Shown: positions 12,087 to 24,041, numbered from the stretch's first letter. The stretch is 64,000 nucleotides of DNA from Tamarix chinensis (GCA_030549775.1 CM060173.1:8282501-8346500); one strand, 5' to 3'. The notes: a model not told the origin generated them from the sequence alone. Numbers and translations: made by a program.

Positions 12087-13160
12087 TCAGGATTTTAGAG
12101 TTAGCTTGGGAGGAGCAACAGAGACGGCGGTTGTCTTGCATAGTTTCTGGTAGTATACGGAACCACCCACGCCAGACTCAATACTCCCCTCTTCACGACG
12201 GTAACCACTCACGTCTACAGTGCAAGTCTTAGTCAGAAAGTTGGCCGCAACATCTGCATGCACAGCAATAGAAAACTCGTTGGGCTTAAAACAAGCGAGA
12301 ACACGTTCCACCATCTTGTTCAGGTCTACAACTTCGGGGTCATAGCCAACTGCTTCAAAGCTCGCGTAGCTGAAGCCATCTTCGGGTGTAATGTGGATGG
12401 TTGAAATCGCAGGCCCTTCAATCGCGTTCATAGAATAGCCGCAGGGATCAAACTCGAAATCACAAATGGTGGACTTGGGAAGGATCTTTCTAATTCCAGA
12501 ATTTTCGGTCATCACAGCAGCGGAGCTGGATTCGGACTTGTAGAAAACGCTTGCCTTCTCCCTATCCAGACCAGTCATGCACATTTCAACGGTGTACACG
12601 GGGTCATAACCGTTCGACTTTTCAGCAGAGGCAACGTAAACATGCCATTTCTGAGGCTTGGCAGAATCACCCATCACAAAAGCCGCACTGCCCATGCCAA
12701 GCTTTCCAAAGTAATCATCCAGAGTAGCTACTTCTTCAGAGAAACTACGATGAGGGAAAGACTGTGCCCCAGGGTCAAGGAAACTCCCACGGGTGTAGCG
12801 TACAGATTTTACGTCAAGGGAAAGGGAAGAAGCCAAACGTAAGATTGGAGAGATTGCACGGAGAAGCTTCGTTGTCCCACATGTCTTGATTATGAACTTG
12901 TAAGGGAACACAAAGAGACTAGACTCTGAGAGAACGTAAGAATCAACTTCATCGTTTGAGAGAGAGTCGACAATGGTGCACTCGGCAGGTCCAAGGAACT
13001 CGTCCAATTGGGCTCTAGTCAGAGCACGGAGACCCTTCCCTTCTGGGTCAACAAAAATGCCCGGCTCAAAGAACGAAATTTCGAGCCTCTTTTCAAACCC
13101 TTCAAATCCAATTGCAGATGCTGACATGGGGTTTTCGTACCCCATCGAGATGACGGTCAT
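12087..13160 (-). CDS. SAMDC: S-adenosylmethionine decarboxylase proenzyme
   Basis: This enzyme decarboxylates S-adenosylmethionine to give the aminopropyl donor for spermidine and spermine synthesis in the cytosol. The proenzyme is 357 residues, normal for plants, with no intron in the coding region. [11 protein letters not shown] contains the self-cleavage site, Glu79-Ser80, where Ser80 becomes the pyruvoyl group (beta chain 1-79, alpha chain 80-357). By alignment to the human enzyme, Glu20 and Glu23 ([16 protein letters not shown]) match Glu8 and Glu11, Cys94 (IKTCGTT) matches Cys82, Ser243 (CGYSMN) matches Ser229 and His256 (TIHITPE) matches His243, so all key residues are present. The start at 13160 has a good plant context (ACAACAATGAC). 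It gives about 12 residues before the usual [14 protein letters not shown] beginning, so Met12 is an alternative start. It is the only intact gene in the window, and its leader carries two regulatory uORFs. Confidence 0.97.
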   Translation of the reverse strand: MTVISMGYENPMSASAIGFEGFEKRLEISFFEPGIFVDPEGKGLRALTRAQLDEFLGPAECTIVDSLSNDEVDSYVLSESSLFVFPYKFIIKTCGTTKLLRAISPILRLASSLSLDVKSVRYTRGSFLDPGAQSFPHRSFSEEVATLDDYFGKLGMGSAAFVMGDSAKPQKWHVYVASAEKSNGYDPVYTVEMCMTGLDREKASVFYKSESSSAAVMTENSGIRKILPKSTICDFEFDPCGYSMNAIEGPAISTIHITPEDGFSYASFEAVGYDPEVVDLNKMVERVLACFKPNEFSIAVHADVAANFLTKTCTVDVSGYRREEGSIESGVGGSVYYQKLCKTTAVSVAPPKLTLKS

Positions 13161-13315
13161 TGTTGTGCCGTTTAGAGGAGAATACTACTGTCGTAAAGAG
13201 GCAGAGGAGAGGAAGAGGAGAGGAAAAGGCCAGGAAAAGAGAGAGTTCAGGATGAAATTAAGAAAACGAATGTGCGATTAATCTAACAAACTACTGGATC
13301 AAGCTTGAGGGAAAG

Positions 13316-13575
13316 TCAGGAAGGCTTGCGGACGCACTGCACACAAACAACAAAACGATACAGGTGAGTGAACAGCCCAAAAACATAAAACAATCCATCA
13401 TATAAAAGTGCAACAAACATTGAACCAGACTTACGTTGGAGTATGCAGCAGATCTGAACTTCTTGATGCCTCCGTTTGGTCGAACGTCTTCAATGCTGTA
13501 GCCGAGGGGAGCTTCATAAAATTGATTCCTACTACTACTACTAGAAGACTTCTTCTTACCACCTTTTGACTCCAT
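13316..13575 (-). CDS. SAMDC small uORF, 53 codons, split by an intron
   Basis: This is the conserved plant AdoMetDC small upstream frame, which lowers translation of the main frame when polyamines are high. Exon 1 (13575-13435) encodes 47 residues beginning MESKGGKKKSSSSSS, with the family core FYEAPLGYSIEDVRPNGG and IKKFRSAAYSN. A donor GTAAGT at 13434 and an acceptor TGTGTGCAG ending at 13337 join it to CVRKPS and a TGA (13318-13316), the expected conserved C terminus. Without splicing the frame would run into an unrelated hydrophobic tail, which supports the intron. The stop lies about 155 bases before the main ATG. The recognition rests on strong sequence memory of the family; the splice is inferred. 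Confidence 0.95.
13337..13434 (-). other. Intron within the SAMDC small uORF (98 bp)
   Basis: The limits are GTAAGT at the donor and TTGTTTGTGTGCAG at the acceptor. Removing it joins ...AAYSN to CVRKPS-stop in frame. Confidence 0.92.
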
Positions 13576-13583
13576 TAGAACAT
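13575..13583 (-). promoter_or_regulatory. SAMDC tiny uORF (Met-Phe-stop)
   Basis: ATG TTC TAA precedes the small uORF, and the last base of TAA is the first base of its ATG (one-base overlap at 13575). This tiny/small overlapping arrangement is the hallmark of plant AdoMetDC leaders. Translation of the tiny frame reduces initiation on the repressive small frame when polyamines are low. Confidence 0.93.
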
Positions 13584-13592
13584 TCAATCTTC

Positions 13593-13823
13593 CTGATAAA
13601 AACATGACCAAACCGTGGGCATCATAAACTTGATTAACCAGAAATCGCAAAATTATCTAGAAATAAGCAGAACCACCCATAACCGGTTAAAAAATTATGG
13701 AAGGATGGAGGAAAAGTATCTGCCCATATGCGGATCATGATTCGTGATAAAGGTAGGAAGGCAGAACAATAGCAGATGCCTGAAAGCTAATTGACCCAAA
13801 CCACTTCATAAACATATATGGTT

Positions 13824-13885
<62 letters not shown>

Positions 13886-14470
13886 ATTCGAGACTTAGAA
13901 TACAAGCGCTAATAAACCCAATCCAATTCAAAAGAATCCCGTATACATGTCAATAAATTCATCTCCCAAATATAGAGTTCTTGGTCAGGTTAGATATTAA
14001 AGGTTCTTAAAATTGGAGTCAAATTACATTCAGATGTAAAATAACCCTGAGATTAAAGGATAAAATCTCATAGACAAATCAATCAAATCAAGGGCATAAT
14101 TCGTGTTCTACAATGAATACCGTTTATCAATAACAAAAACCAAAAAATCAAGAATTAACCGGGCATAGAACAAACCAAACGAGGGAAGAAATCTACAAAC
14201 CCTAATAAATCATCAACTGAGTGCACCGCAAACAATAGAAAAATTGATTATGCAATGAAATTGAACTTACAATAATCAAATTATAAATAAATCGTAAACA
14301 GCCTGGACGTATAATCAAATCAATCACTGGGTAAAATTTGTGCGAAGACTTTGTTTGAGGAATGTGAACCAATAAATCGAAACCCTATGAAAAAGAAATC
14401 AAGATGCTCGGCCGAGATTGTAAGGGAGTCACGGGGTTGGGTTTGCTTTTCGGTGGAGGCGGAGAAAATA
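13593..14470 (-). other. SAMDC 5' leader: upstream leader intron(s) and first exon
   Basis: Between the TATA box and the uORFs the sequence turns strongly AT-rich, as in a plant leader intron. An acceptor candidate TTTTTATCAG ends at 13593, ten bases before the tiny uORF. The GC-richer part near 14380-14470 is probably exon 1. I could not fix the donor. A long (TA)n run lies inside. Confidence 0.55.
13828..13880. repeat. (TA)n microsatellite in the SAMDC leader intron
   Basis: About 26 uninterrupted TA dinucleotides. It lies in the probable 5' leader intron and is likely to vary in length between individuals. Confidence 0.95.
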
Positions 14471-14498
14471 TGAGAGGAAAATAAGCTGTGTATGTATG

Positions 14499-14506
14499 TT
14501 TATATA
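14499..14506 (-). promoter_or_regulatory. TATA box of the SAMDC promoter
   Basis: TATATAAA stands on the minus strand in the context CCCTATATAAACATA, predicting a transcription start near 14470. The distance to the uORFs leaves room for a leader of the size usual for this gene. Confidence 0.6.
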
Positions 14507-14519
14507 GGGGCTTGACTGG

Positions 14520-15330
14520 AAGGCCCTAAGAGGAATCCAGCTAATATTGCCACTTGGTAGAAGCAGAAATTACATTCGAAGCCCTCACGCTCGCTTTCGT
14601 GGAAGTTACTCATTAGAAATTCGAATTACTATATTACCCTTCTCATCGATTCTCGAAAATTGAAATATATTTTTTCTTGTGTCTCCTCCATTATGTATGT
14701 GACCACTGACCACTAGTCATGAAATTTAGATTAATTTGGGGAAACTTATTTATATTATCCATGACGTGACACACACACTACTTCCACAATTGTATATATT
14801 AGTATCTAATAATATAAATTTTAACTTATATATTTTAGCTATGATTTTTGAATCCTTGTTATTATATATAGAGAAATATATATGGTCTAATAATATAGAT
14901 TTTAGTCAATTTATTTCTATTTAAATAAGTTACTAAATAAAATTATATTTTTATATAAATAATTTATGTCTATCAAATATTTTTTATATTATTAATTTAG
15001 ATCAAATTATATCTGAATAAGATATTAAATTACTCAAACATGTTCATATTTCAAAACTAAATAAAATAGAATAAAATTGTATTTGATTACTTTATGGATA
15101 TTATGACATATAATCACATGTTTTGACAAATTTCAAGTATATATCCATATCGGTTATTTTCAATAGTCAGAGGTCTCCATTATGATGACCTTACTATCTC
15201 ATTAATTTATTTAGATTTAGGGTATGTTTCATTAAGATAAAAGTTAAATTATTATTGAACTTTTAGTTTATTTATTATCAATAAAATAGCTTGTTTTAAA
15301 TGAAAAAACATAGTTTGTGGGAAAATTTAT
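14520..15330. other. SAMDC upstream region and AT-rich spacer
   Basis: The proximal ~120 bases upstream of the TATA box are of mixed composition; beyond about 14650 the DNA is very AT-rich. One short open frame (14736-14924) has no recognisable content. Confidence 0.5.
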
Positions 15331-16140
15331 GTTGGACGACATGTTGTATGGTCCAACACTATGTAACATGTGGTGCTACAGGATTATTATTCTTTAATTT
15401 GTTCCTGCTTGATTCATTTTAATTTTGGTTTATTTAAAAATATAAAAATACCATAATGTTTCTAGAATTATGCTTTATAAATAAAGATCTACATTAGTAT
15501 ATTTTTAACAATAAAATTATGAAAAATCGGTATACTAATAGATAATTAATTTTAAGTAGAATAATAGGAAAAGATCACCTTGCTGTGAAAAATTAATTTT
15601 AAGTAGAATAATAGTGAAAGGTCAACCTACTAATGAAAAATAAACTAAGTGATGGTGAAAAATCTATATATTAATGATAAAATATTAGCTTTAAGTAAAA
15701 TACTAGTGAAAGATCAACTCAGCGGTAAAATATCTTTACATTAGTGGCGAAAGATCAGTACATTAATAGTAAAATATTAGTACATTAGTAATGAAAGATT
15801 AGTTTCAAACAAAATAATGTGAAAATATCAATATATTAGTGATGAAAGATTAAAAAATTAGTGGTGAAAGATTAATGAATTATTGATGAAAGATCATCTT
15901 AAATGTAACCAAATATGATTTTAATGATAGTGAAATAGTAAATTGAGGTTGGTGAAAAATTATTATTAAAAGTGTGAAATAATAGCTTAATGTTGGTGAA
16001 ATATTACTTAATCACTAATGAAAATTCATTTCTAATAGAAGAATAATAAAACAGATATGATTTTTTTAGCCTTTTTATTTTTTTAAAATGCTGAGGTGGC
16101 ACAAGTCACACGGTGTTTTATCATGTAATACGTTATATAA
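15331..16140. repeat. Array of TGGTGAAAGATCA-like short repeats
   Basis: Between about 15545 and 16030 the motif TTAGTGGTGAAAGATnA recurs many times at irregular 20-40 base spacing. The same motif occurs in reverse complement (GATCTTTCACCAAC) at 62550-62780 and 63475-63570. Flanking parts (ATGTTGGACGACATGTTG near 15345; GTGGCACAAGTCACACGGTG near 16090) contain partial palindromes. It looks like a non-autonomous repeat of unknown class. Confidence 0.5.
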
Positions 16141-16626
16141 TATATAGGATTGGTAGTTTCGTAAGCTTTTAGGTAGCTTTTAGATTCCGGCTAGTTCTTT
16201 GAATATACCATTAGTTCCTAAAAGTCCTTTCACACATCCAAATTACTAATTGGCATCGGTAAATATTAAGAAGTGTGCCTAAAGGCACCAACCATATATT
16301 GGATATTTTTAATAAAAGCTAGATTTTGTAGTAAAAAGATGTAAATCATATCACATTAAATATGTCTAAGCTCCATGTGATAAATTATTATATAAAATAA
16401 AAGTGATAAAAATTAATGTATATTAACATTTTTTTGATATGTATTTTAATATTATATTATTTGTTTGAAGATATATACTTTTTAATAAACTGTGATAAAA
16501 GTATTGAAAATTCTAAACATATTATAAAAGTAAGGTTTCACATCATAGATAATATAAAGTTAAGGTTATTAGCAAACAAACCTTTAGTATGCTAATAACA
16601 TGATTGAAACTCTATAGTGCGTAGGT
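16141..16626. other. AT-rich spacer left of the chromovirus
   Basis: No gene or known element is seen. The last five bases, TAGGT, are the left target duplication of the element starting at 16627. Confidence 0.5.
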
Positions 16627-16971
16627 TGATAGCACCTAGGAATTTAGCCAACCAGAAGGAAATTCAAAGGTGGCTAACTAACAGAATAAGACGAAATAGA
16701 GAGAGAGATAGAAGAATGAGGCTTTCAATCATTATATTTCAAATTTAGTTGCAACAAATACATATATAACGATAAAGACAAATGTAAAAGTTATCAGCTA
16801 CAGAGGCTTTATTACCTTACAATAGAATTTAGCTAACTCATAGTTTAGTATGTAAAAAATTAACTATTTACGTAATTCTAATTAGTTGGATCGAAGGGAG
16901 TTGCCCCATCCTGATTCATGGTTGACTTCTTTACTTTGATTGCTTCAACCTCCTTAGCAGTGTTTGTATCA
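16627..16971 (-). repeat. 3' LTR of the chromovirus (345 bp)
   Basis: It aligns along its whole length with 31877-32225 (shared landmarks: GGTGGCTAACTAA, AGAAGAATGAGGCTTTCAA, TTACCTTACAATAGAATT, GATCGAAGGGAG), with scattered substitutions and small indels. The divergence shows the insertion is old. Confidence 0.92.
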
Positions 16972-16995
16972 ATACCCCCCTTCACCTAACCCTTG
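16972..16995 (-). promoter_or_regulatory. Polypurine tract of the chromovirus
   Basis: On the minus strand, AGGTGAAGGGGGGTAT lies directly next to the TGATAC start of the 3' LTR, as required for plus-strand priming. Confidence 0.8.
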
Positions 16996-16999
16996 TCCA

Positions 17000-19070
17000 C
17001 AAAGGTCAAACTCTAGAAAATATCAAAGTATATCATAATAGTATTTCCAAGTGGAATCCTCTTCACTACCATTGGACCATTGCACGAGCACCCTAGTTCC
17101 CGCCTGGTTACCTTTCTTCACTATTTAGCGATCAAGAATTGCAACTGGCACATAGCTAAGATCTGAGGTGGTCTTGGAGGAAGACAAAAAATGACTCACA
17201 ATTTGCCTCGTGTAACTCTTCTTTAATAAGGAGACATGAAAAGAAAAGGTGGACAAAGTGGAGGAAGGAAGTTCTAACTTATAGGCAACATAACCCACCT
17301 TATATAGTATCTAATACGACCCATAATATTTGGGGGCTAATTTTTGTACGATCCTATTGGGTAAGGAAACTCGTTTATAAGGTTGCAAATTAACATATAC
17401 CCAATCACTAATGTTGAAATTCCACTCACTTTTATGCTCATTAGCTTTTTTCTCCATTCTCACTTATGCCCTCTTGAGATGATTCTTGAGGAGCACCAGA
17501 GCATTATCCCTAGTGGTGAGGGTTCAATCCACCGTTTCTACTAATGAGTCACCGTGGAAGTAAGGTAGGTGTATAGGTGGGGGTTGCCCATAAATAGATT
17601 CAAAAGGTGTGGTCTTTGTAGCTGAGTGGTAAGTAGTATTGTACCAATACTCAGCTAAGGGAAGCCACCTACACCAATCTGTGGGTGCATCACCAGTCAT
17701 GCATCATAAGTAGAACTCAAGGCATCTATTGAAAAATTCTAATTGACCATCTATTTAGGGATGGTATGCAGTGGACAACTGCAGCTTGACTCCTCACTGT
17801 TTAAACATATCCTGCTAAAATATACTTAGGAAGATTGGGTCTTGATCACTGGTAATGGTTTGTGGTAGGCCATGGAGCTTATACACATGATCAATAAACT
17901 CCTATGCAACCTGAGAGGCAATGTATGGGGTTTAAGTGCCATGAAATGGGTATACTTAGTTAATCAATTGATGATGACCATATTGACATCTTTTCCCTAC
18001 AAATTCAACAATTCTTCAATAAATTCCATGTTAATGTCAATCTGAATTTCCAGAGGAATGGGTAAGGGTTGTAGCTTCCCCGGATATATAATTGTATCAT
18101 ACTTATTTCTTTAAGTTGTATCACATATTCTAATGTAGTCTCTCACTACCTTCTTTAATTGCTTCCAGTAAAATAACCTAGCTAACCTCTAATAAGTGGC
18201 TTGCACTCCAAAATGTCCTCCAACGAGTGATGTATAATATATTCCAAGTAAATGTTGGTGCAAATCTGGGACATTCCCTACCATCAACTTACCCTTCCTC
18301 TCGATCAATTTCTTAGAGTAGCTATACTTGGTACCTCCCCCAATAGGTTTTTCTATAGCTAGTGCCTCAATTCTCTGAGTTTATCATCAGAAATATAATT
18401 GTGTTGGATCCTAGCTAGGAGATAAGACTGGAATGTCGATAGTGAGGTAGCTAGTAGTTCTGTCCCAGTAATCCTAGAGAGTGAGTTAGCTACTACATTA
18501 TCCTTTTACTTTCTTGAACACTATCTCATAGTCATAAGCCATCAATTTAGCAAGCCACATTTGTTGAAGTTCTGTGACTACCTGCTGGTTAAGGAGATAT
18601 TTGAGAGGTTGATGGTCAGTTTGATTTTGAAGTGTGACCCTCACAAGTAATGCTTCCATTTGTCAATTGCAAATAAAATATAAAGCAATTCCTTGTCATA
18701 TATTAGTAATTTTGTGTGTTTTGTTGAGAAGGCTTTTCTTATGTAAGATATGGGACGACCCTCTTGCATGGGGATAAACCCCATTCCCCCTATGGATGCA
18801 TCACTTTTAATGACAAACTCTTTGTTGAAATATGGCAGTATAAGTGTAGGGGTTGTGATGAGGGTAGCCTTGAGCTTCTCAAATGCATCCCACACAATCA
18901 CTATCCATCCCAAGGAGTCTTTCTCCAACATATCAATTAAAGGTTTATTGATTGTTCCATAATGCCAAAAAAAACTTCTTTAGTAGCGGACTAATCCCAA
19001 GAACCCCCTAAGCTATGTAAGGTTTGTAAGTAGTGGCCAATTTTGGGGTGCCTCAATCTTTCCAGGGTCT
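17000..19070 (-). pseudogene. Chromovirus pol 3' part: RT end, RNase H, integrase, chromodomain
   Basis: On the minus strand, a reverse transcriptase segment (VALDPGKIEAPQNWP) adjoins the L4 insertion at 19075. The RNase H region (18931-18641) has FVIKSDASIGGMGF and IYDKELLYILFAIDKWKHYL. The integrase part near 17680-17580 has EYWYNTTYHSATKTTPFE, and its C-terminal part (near 17410-17250) contains WVYVNLQPYKRVSLP and QKLAPKYYGSY. Near 17120-17010, RVLVQWSNGSEEDSTWK is a chromodomain-type tail. Many stops interrupt the frame (for example before IVKKGNQAG). The product would have processed and integrated the element; no function is expected now. Confidence 0.88.
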
Positions 19071-19814
19071 AAGGCTGTAACACCCCCAAAATTCACTACT
19101 GAAAATTTTTGTTTAATTAAAAGAAAATTAGCGGAAGCAAATTAATAAACCGTGAACTTTGGGAGTATTACCGCCACACTTAGTACCAGACCGGCTCACT
19201 CATACCGTTCCGGTACCAAGTGCTAAGGCTAAAGGAGTGAAATCAAAATTTCCAAGAAACTTAAGCATAAATTAACCAGAGTAGCGCGGTAAATGATTTA
19301 TCAGAGTAAAATCCACCAGTGGTGGTTACAAATGACAATATATCGAGTTTATAAATTTTAAAGAGGCAAATTAAAAACTTAACAAGTCCGGATAGTTCCT
19401 TACGCTCATTCCCGAGACCCACTTGAAAGCATCGAACATGACCTGCAAGGGGCACTACCCATTGAATAGGCAGGGGCCCCACGAAGGGAACCCTTCAGTA
19501 CTGCGGTACTGAGTAACCCTTTAAAAACGCGCTTAAAGATAGGCACGCAATGACACACATGATATACTAGGATAACCGTACATAACGACATATGTAACTA
19601 TAACACTCAGATCCATACATTCACGTATTCAACATGTTAATCAAGTATTAATGGTGTATACATGACATTCATCTTTGTCCAATCACATACTTAACAAGTT
19701 AACTGAATATCACTAGGCCATAATGAATAATCGATACTTTAGGGCCTTAAGGCCATTAATCCATCATTAATCAATCATCTCAAATTTTATATGTCCATGT
19801 GAGTGCGGGAACCC

Positions 19815-20175
19815 CACTATTATAGCCGGTGGACCGGAAATATATACAGGGCAAAACGCTCCTGGCCACTATTATTCGCCGGTGGGTCGGTCTCCAGGGC
19901 AGAACGCTCCTGGCCACTATTATTTTTCGGTGGACCGGTCTGGCCCCGACTCACAAGGTCTTCCACTATAAGTTATTAGTATTTTTCCCATATCTTATCG
20001 ATTTTACGTTTGGTTTGCTGAGCACGGTAACCCCCACTATTATAGCCGGTGGACCGAAAATATATAGGGCAAAACGCTCTCGACCACTATTGTTCGCCGG
20101 TGGCACGGTCTCCAGGGCACCCCGGCTCCTGGCCACTATTATTCGCCGGTGGACCGGTCTAGGCCCCGGCTCAGC
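19815..20175. repeat. CACTATTATTCGCCGGTGGACCGG repeat block in L4
   Basis: Units of about 48 bp, each with CACTATTAT, a palindromic CCGGTGGACCGG core and AGGGCAnAACGCTCCTGGC, occur in two clusters separated by a spacer that contains a TTTGGTTTGCTGAGCACGG motif. L5 carries three such clusters. Confidence 0.85.
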
Positions 20176-21079
20176 ATCTTCCTCTTTAAGTGATTAGTGT
20201 CTTAAACGTATCTTATTCGGAAGTGTTCCACCCTTGACATGCATGGCTAACTATATCCACACTTATCCTCCCATAAGGGCCCGTCCCATATCTTGAGACC
20301 TCTACACCTCCTAACTCAGTTCTCTCCAAAAACCCTAACTCGGGCCTATGTGGCCCATCCTTCTCCGTAGTACACATCCCGACTAATTCAACACCCCACA
20401 CGTCACGACCCTTAGATCCAATCCTCACTATCTACCCCACTCATTCTCTTTTACTTATATTATTTTCTTTTTCTTTTTCTACCTTCTCACATTAGAGTTT
20501 CTTCCTAACCCTAGTTGGGTCTCCTACGCACCCTTATACCGTCCCACGTACTATTTTTCGCCCTAAGCTCCCAGACACCCAAGCGACACTTCTGTTACCT
20601 TCCTCACATCCTGAGGTAACTTTCCACACGTAAGGTCTGCCCCCATGCGGACTCTAACCAACCCATGCAAATCCTAGTTTCTCCCGTACCTACATTAGCC
20701 AACTTACTTCCCTTTGGCCATCTTTCTCTCTCATTACTCTTTTTCATGCCTCCATACCCGACTACCACAATAATTATCCTAGCACGCATGTCCCTAAGGG
20801 CCACATCACATCACATCATAATACATAGCATATCCATATCAACACATACCAAAAAGAGCACATGAACACACCTTGGTTCCAAGCCATACCACACATGAGA
20901 CAATTAAAATAGCAACATATAGGTCTCGACATAAAAATTATACAAGGCATTCAAGGCACGTAGGACATATAGCACACATTTGACTTTAGCTACACCCTTA
21001 CTCGGTTTAGGTTACCGAGCTATCTTTCACATAAATTAGGCCCCTAGACGTCCTTTATAACCGTTACATTTAATATATT
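20176..21079. other. L4 middle segment without repeats
   Basis: This segment is pyrimidine-rich on the plus strand (CCCAT, CTCAC) and has no credible gene. The corresponding part of L5 is 26791-27650. Confidence 0.6.
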
Positions 21080-21900
21080 CCCCATTTAGTTTGTTAGATT
21101 ATCAATTTACCCATTTCCTTTATTATAATTAACAAATCACCCAATAGTTGGTCAAATTACCAATTTACCCCCATTCATTATCCTAATTACCAAATTACCC
21201 CTCTAGTTGGTTAAATTACCAAATTACCCCTCACATTTGTCATATTTACGATTTTACCCTTCTCCATTATTAAGTCATCAAATTACCCTTTAATTATTTA
21301 AATTATTATTTTTACCCTTCTCAATTATTATAGTTACCAATTTACTCCTTTTCAATTTCCACTTTTACCCCTTGATTTACAAATTACCATTTTACCCCTT
21401 CACCTTCAAACTTACCATTTTACCCGCTTAACTTCCAAAAATTACCATATCGCCCTTTTACTTATTAAACTTCCATTTATCCTTAATTATGAAATTACTA
21501 TCTTACCTCTTTTAATTCTCAAATTACCATTTTGCCCGTTATCCCAAAATTACTATTTTACCCTCTAATTATAAAATTACAATCTTACCCTTTTATTACA
21601 AAATTACCAATTATCCTTGTTATTACAATTTACCAAATTACCCCTTTCATTACAATTTTACCAAATTGCCCTTTTATGATAAAATGTCCATTTTACCCTT
21701 TTATTACAAAATTACAACTTTAACCTTTTATTATAAATTACCATTTTGCCCTCTTCTTACAAAATTACAATTTAATCACAAATTACTATTTTACCCTTTA
21801 TTTACAAAATTACTATTTTTCCCCTTTAATTACAAAATTACCAATTTATCCTCCCACTTACAAATTTACCATCTTACCCCTTATTACTCCACTTGTATTA
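21080..21900. repeat. AAATTACCATTTTACCCCTT array in L4
   Basis: Dozens of imperfect units of AAATTACnATTTTACCC separated by short variable spacers give an irregular period near 30 bases. Short open frames across it translate to ITILPFxYK repeats and are not genes. Confidence 0.9.
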
Positions 21901-22519
21901 AATTATTATTATTACTACATAAAATATTAACTTAAATCCCTCATCTTCAATTTTTGTAATTAATGTAACATTATTAGCACCCATTTATGTATTCTAGGCC
22001 ATAATCGTGCACAAGACACATTAACAAAATTCACAAAGGCTCACAAAATACTAATCATGCAATAAAGATCACAATACCATAATAAAACATGGATAATACT
22101 TAACATTTTCACTAATATCCAACTTCTACCTTAAACAATTTCTCAAAACATGGCACATAATCTATCATACTTCCTTTTCATCAACCAACTCAAGAAAACA
22201 TACATAATATTAAACATACGTTAATCCATATATTTAAGCGGAATTTAACGGTTAACTCGGTTTCTCAAAACGAACCTTACCGGTATTCCGGTTAAAGGTC
22301 CAAGCCTTGATTATAAAAACCAATACCTAAGAATAATATAAAGATTTATTACATTAAAAATAATAAAATCAAGGCATACAACTTTATAATGCTTAATTAA
22401 TTAAATAATTAAATTTAAAAATATAAATATACCTCAAAATTTTGCCCAAATAAATTAATAAGAGTAGCAGCTCATGCTGCTCATGCAGCATGAGCTGCAT
22501 GTAGAGAAAGAACAAGGAG

Positions 22520-23720
22520 GGCTCGAAGGTGGCAAGGAAGGAAGGAGGGAGAAGTGTTTTCGAGTTGGTGGTTTGGGGCTAAGAATGGAGGGGTTTCGGG
22601 GAGGATTTAGGGCAAGGAAATGGACCAGAGGTGGAGAGGGGGTGTAGGTGGTTGTCGGGGAAGGGTTAACGGCGGCTAAGGGCGGCGGAGGTGGCGGCAG
22701 CAAAGCTGCGAAGGTGGCGGTCGAGGAGGGAGGTCGAGATGGGGTTGGCGAGGAAGGAAAATGAGGAGGAAAAATGGAGGCTTTAGGAGGATGGTTTCGG
22801 CCAAATGAGTATTGGGGGTGGTAGAGGGGGTTGCAGGGAGCAATAGGGTGGCTCGATTGGCGGCGGAAGCGGCGGGAAGGCGGCAGGACGAGGCGTTGCA
22901 GGGCGGTTGCCGAGAAGGGGGTGAACGGGAGAGAAAAGAAGAGAGGAGGAAGGAGGGGGCTGCGGGGTGGCTCAACGGGAACTGTGATGGTTCGAGGGTG
23001 AGGCAGATGGTGGTAGGAGGTGGTGCAAGTGGTGTTTGAGGTGACGGGAGTGGCGGAGAGGGGCGGCGAAACAGAAACAGGGGAGAGAAGGGAGGAGAAG
23101 AAAGGGAGAAATGAGAGGCTCGGGAGCATGGGGGGAGGCTCGAAAAAAATGCAGAAAGGGCAGGGAAGGAGGATTAAATAGAAGAGGAAGAGAAGGGGAG
23201 GGATAGGGCGGCTTGAGGGGTGTCGATAGGGTGGTAGGGGAATGGAGTTGCAGGGAGAGGGAAGGGTTATGGCAATGGCAGGGAGAGGGAGAGGGAGAGG
23301 GAGACAGGAATGGGCAGAGAAAACGACGCGGGGGAGAGAGAGATAGAGAGAGAGAGAGACAGGCGAGTCAATGAGGGAGAGGGAGCTGCAGATCCGGCGG
23401 CGAAAATCTCGCCGGAGATGAGGGAGGAAGAAGACGAAGGAAGAAGGAAGAAGAAATGGTCGGGGTTGGGCGTGCAAGGGTGGACCGGCCGAAGAAAGAA
23501 AAAAAAAAGAAGCAGACCGGTCGAGGAAGAAAGAAAAGAAAGGAGGAGGGGGGCGGCCGGCTCGACGCAGGAGGAGGTAGGAAACTGGGCCAGCCCAGTC
23601 GCGCAGGAGGGAAAGAGGGAGAGGGCAGGCCGGCTGGCCGGCGGCCCAAGGAAGGAAAAAAAAAAGAAAAAGAAAGAAAAGGGAGAAGAAGGAAAAAGGG
23701 AAAAAGGGAAAGGAAAATTA
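22520..23720. repeat. 1.2-kb polypurine (G/A) tract in L4
   Basis: The plus strand is almost entirely GGAGG, GAGAG and GGAAGAAG, with strong purine skew and much higher GC than its surroundings. Long frames on both strands are low-complexity (Pro/Ser/Leu on minus, Arg/Glu/Lys/Gly on plus). Confidence 0.92.
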
Positions 23721-24041
23721 TTTTAATTAAAATAATTTAATTTATAAATGGTAAGGTAAAATATTTTTGGATAATAAGTTTATTTAACAATTTAATTGAA
23801 ATATGAGGATTTAAAGGGATAATTTTAGTAAAATAATAATTTGGAAAATTATTTAAATAATAAGAGTATGATAAAATAACAAAATATTTATTTTAATTTA
23901 TTAAAATATTTATACCAACTTTCAAACACTCAAAAATCCATAAAACAATTAAATAAAAAAAATATTTAAAAGCTAATTTATCCAAAATAAAATTTATTTA
24001 TTAAAATATAGGGTTTTAAAAATCCGGGGGATTATAAAGGC

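Larger units (their letters stand above)
19076..24036 (+). mobile_element. Long LTR-like element L4, complete, 4961 bp
   Basis: It starts TGTAACACCCCCAAAATTCA and ends AAAAATCCGGGGGATTATA, flanked by AAGGC on both sides (19071-19075 and 24037-24041). Removing it with one duplication rejoins the chromovirus reverse transcriptase frame (NGVALDPGKIEAP). The internal order is the family 5' block (19165-19245), GCCGGTGGACCGG repeats (19815-20170), a TTACCATTTTACCC array (21080-21900), a polypurine tract (22520-23720) and an AT-rich tail. It has no internal retroviral genes. It is collinear with L5. Confidence 0.93.

Noticed and set aside
12642..13281. Plus-strand frames of 66 and 102 codons over SAMDC
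   Set aside because: They are antisense shadows of the minus-strand SAMDC coding region and leader.
13291..13434. Hydrophobic C-terminal tail of the unspliced 119-codon frame (VSLVQCLLHFYMMDCF...)
   Set aside because: It begins at a GTAAGT donor and replaces the conserved CVRKPS ending; it is intron sequence.
21532..21935. Short ITILPFYYK-type repeat proteins (also at 28087-28484)
   Set aside because: They are translations of the TTACCATTTTACCC array.
22455..23740. Long Pro/Ser/Leu-rich (minus) and Arg/Glu/Lys-rich (plus) frames, also at 29458-30580, 5014-5966 and 58720-59416
   Set aside because: They follow the purine/pyrimidine bias of the tracts, are low complexity on both strands and show no domain. 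Long frames are expected where stop codons are rare by composition.
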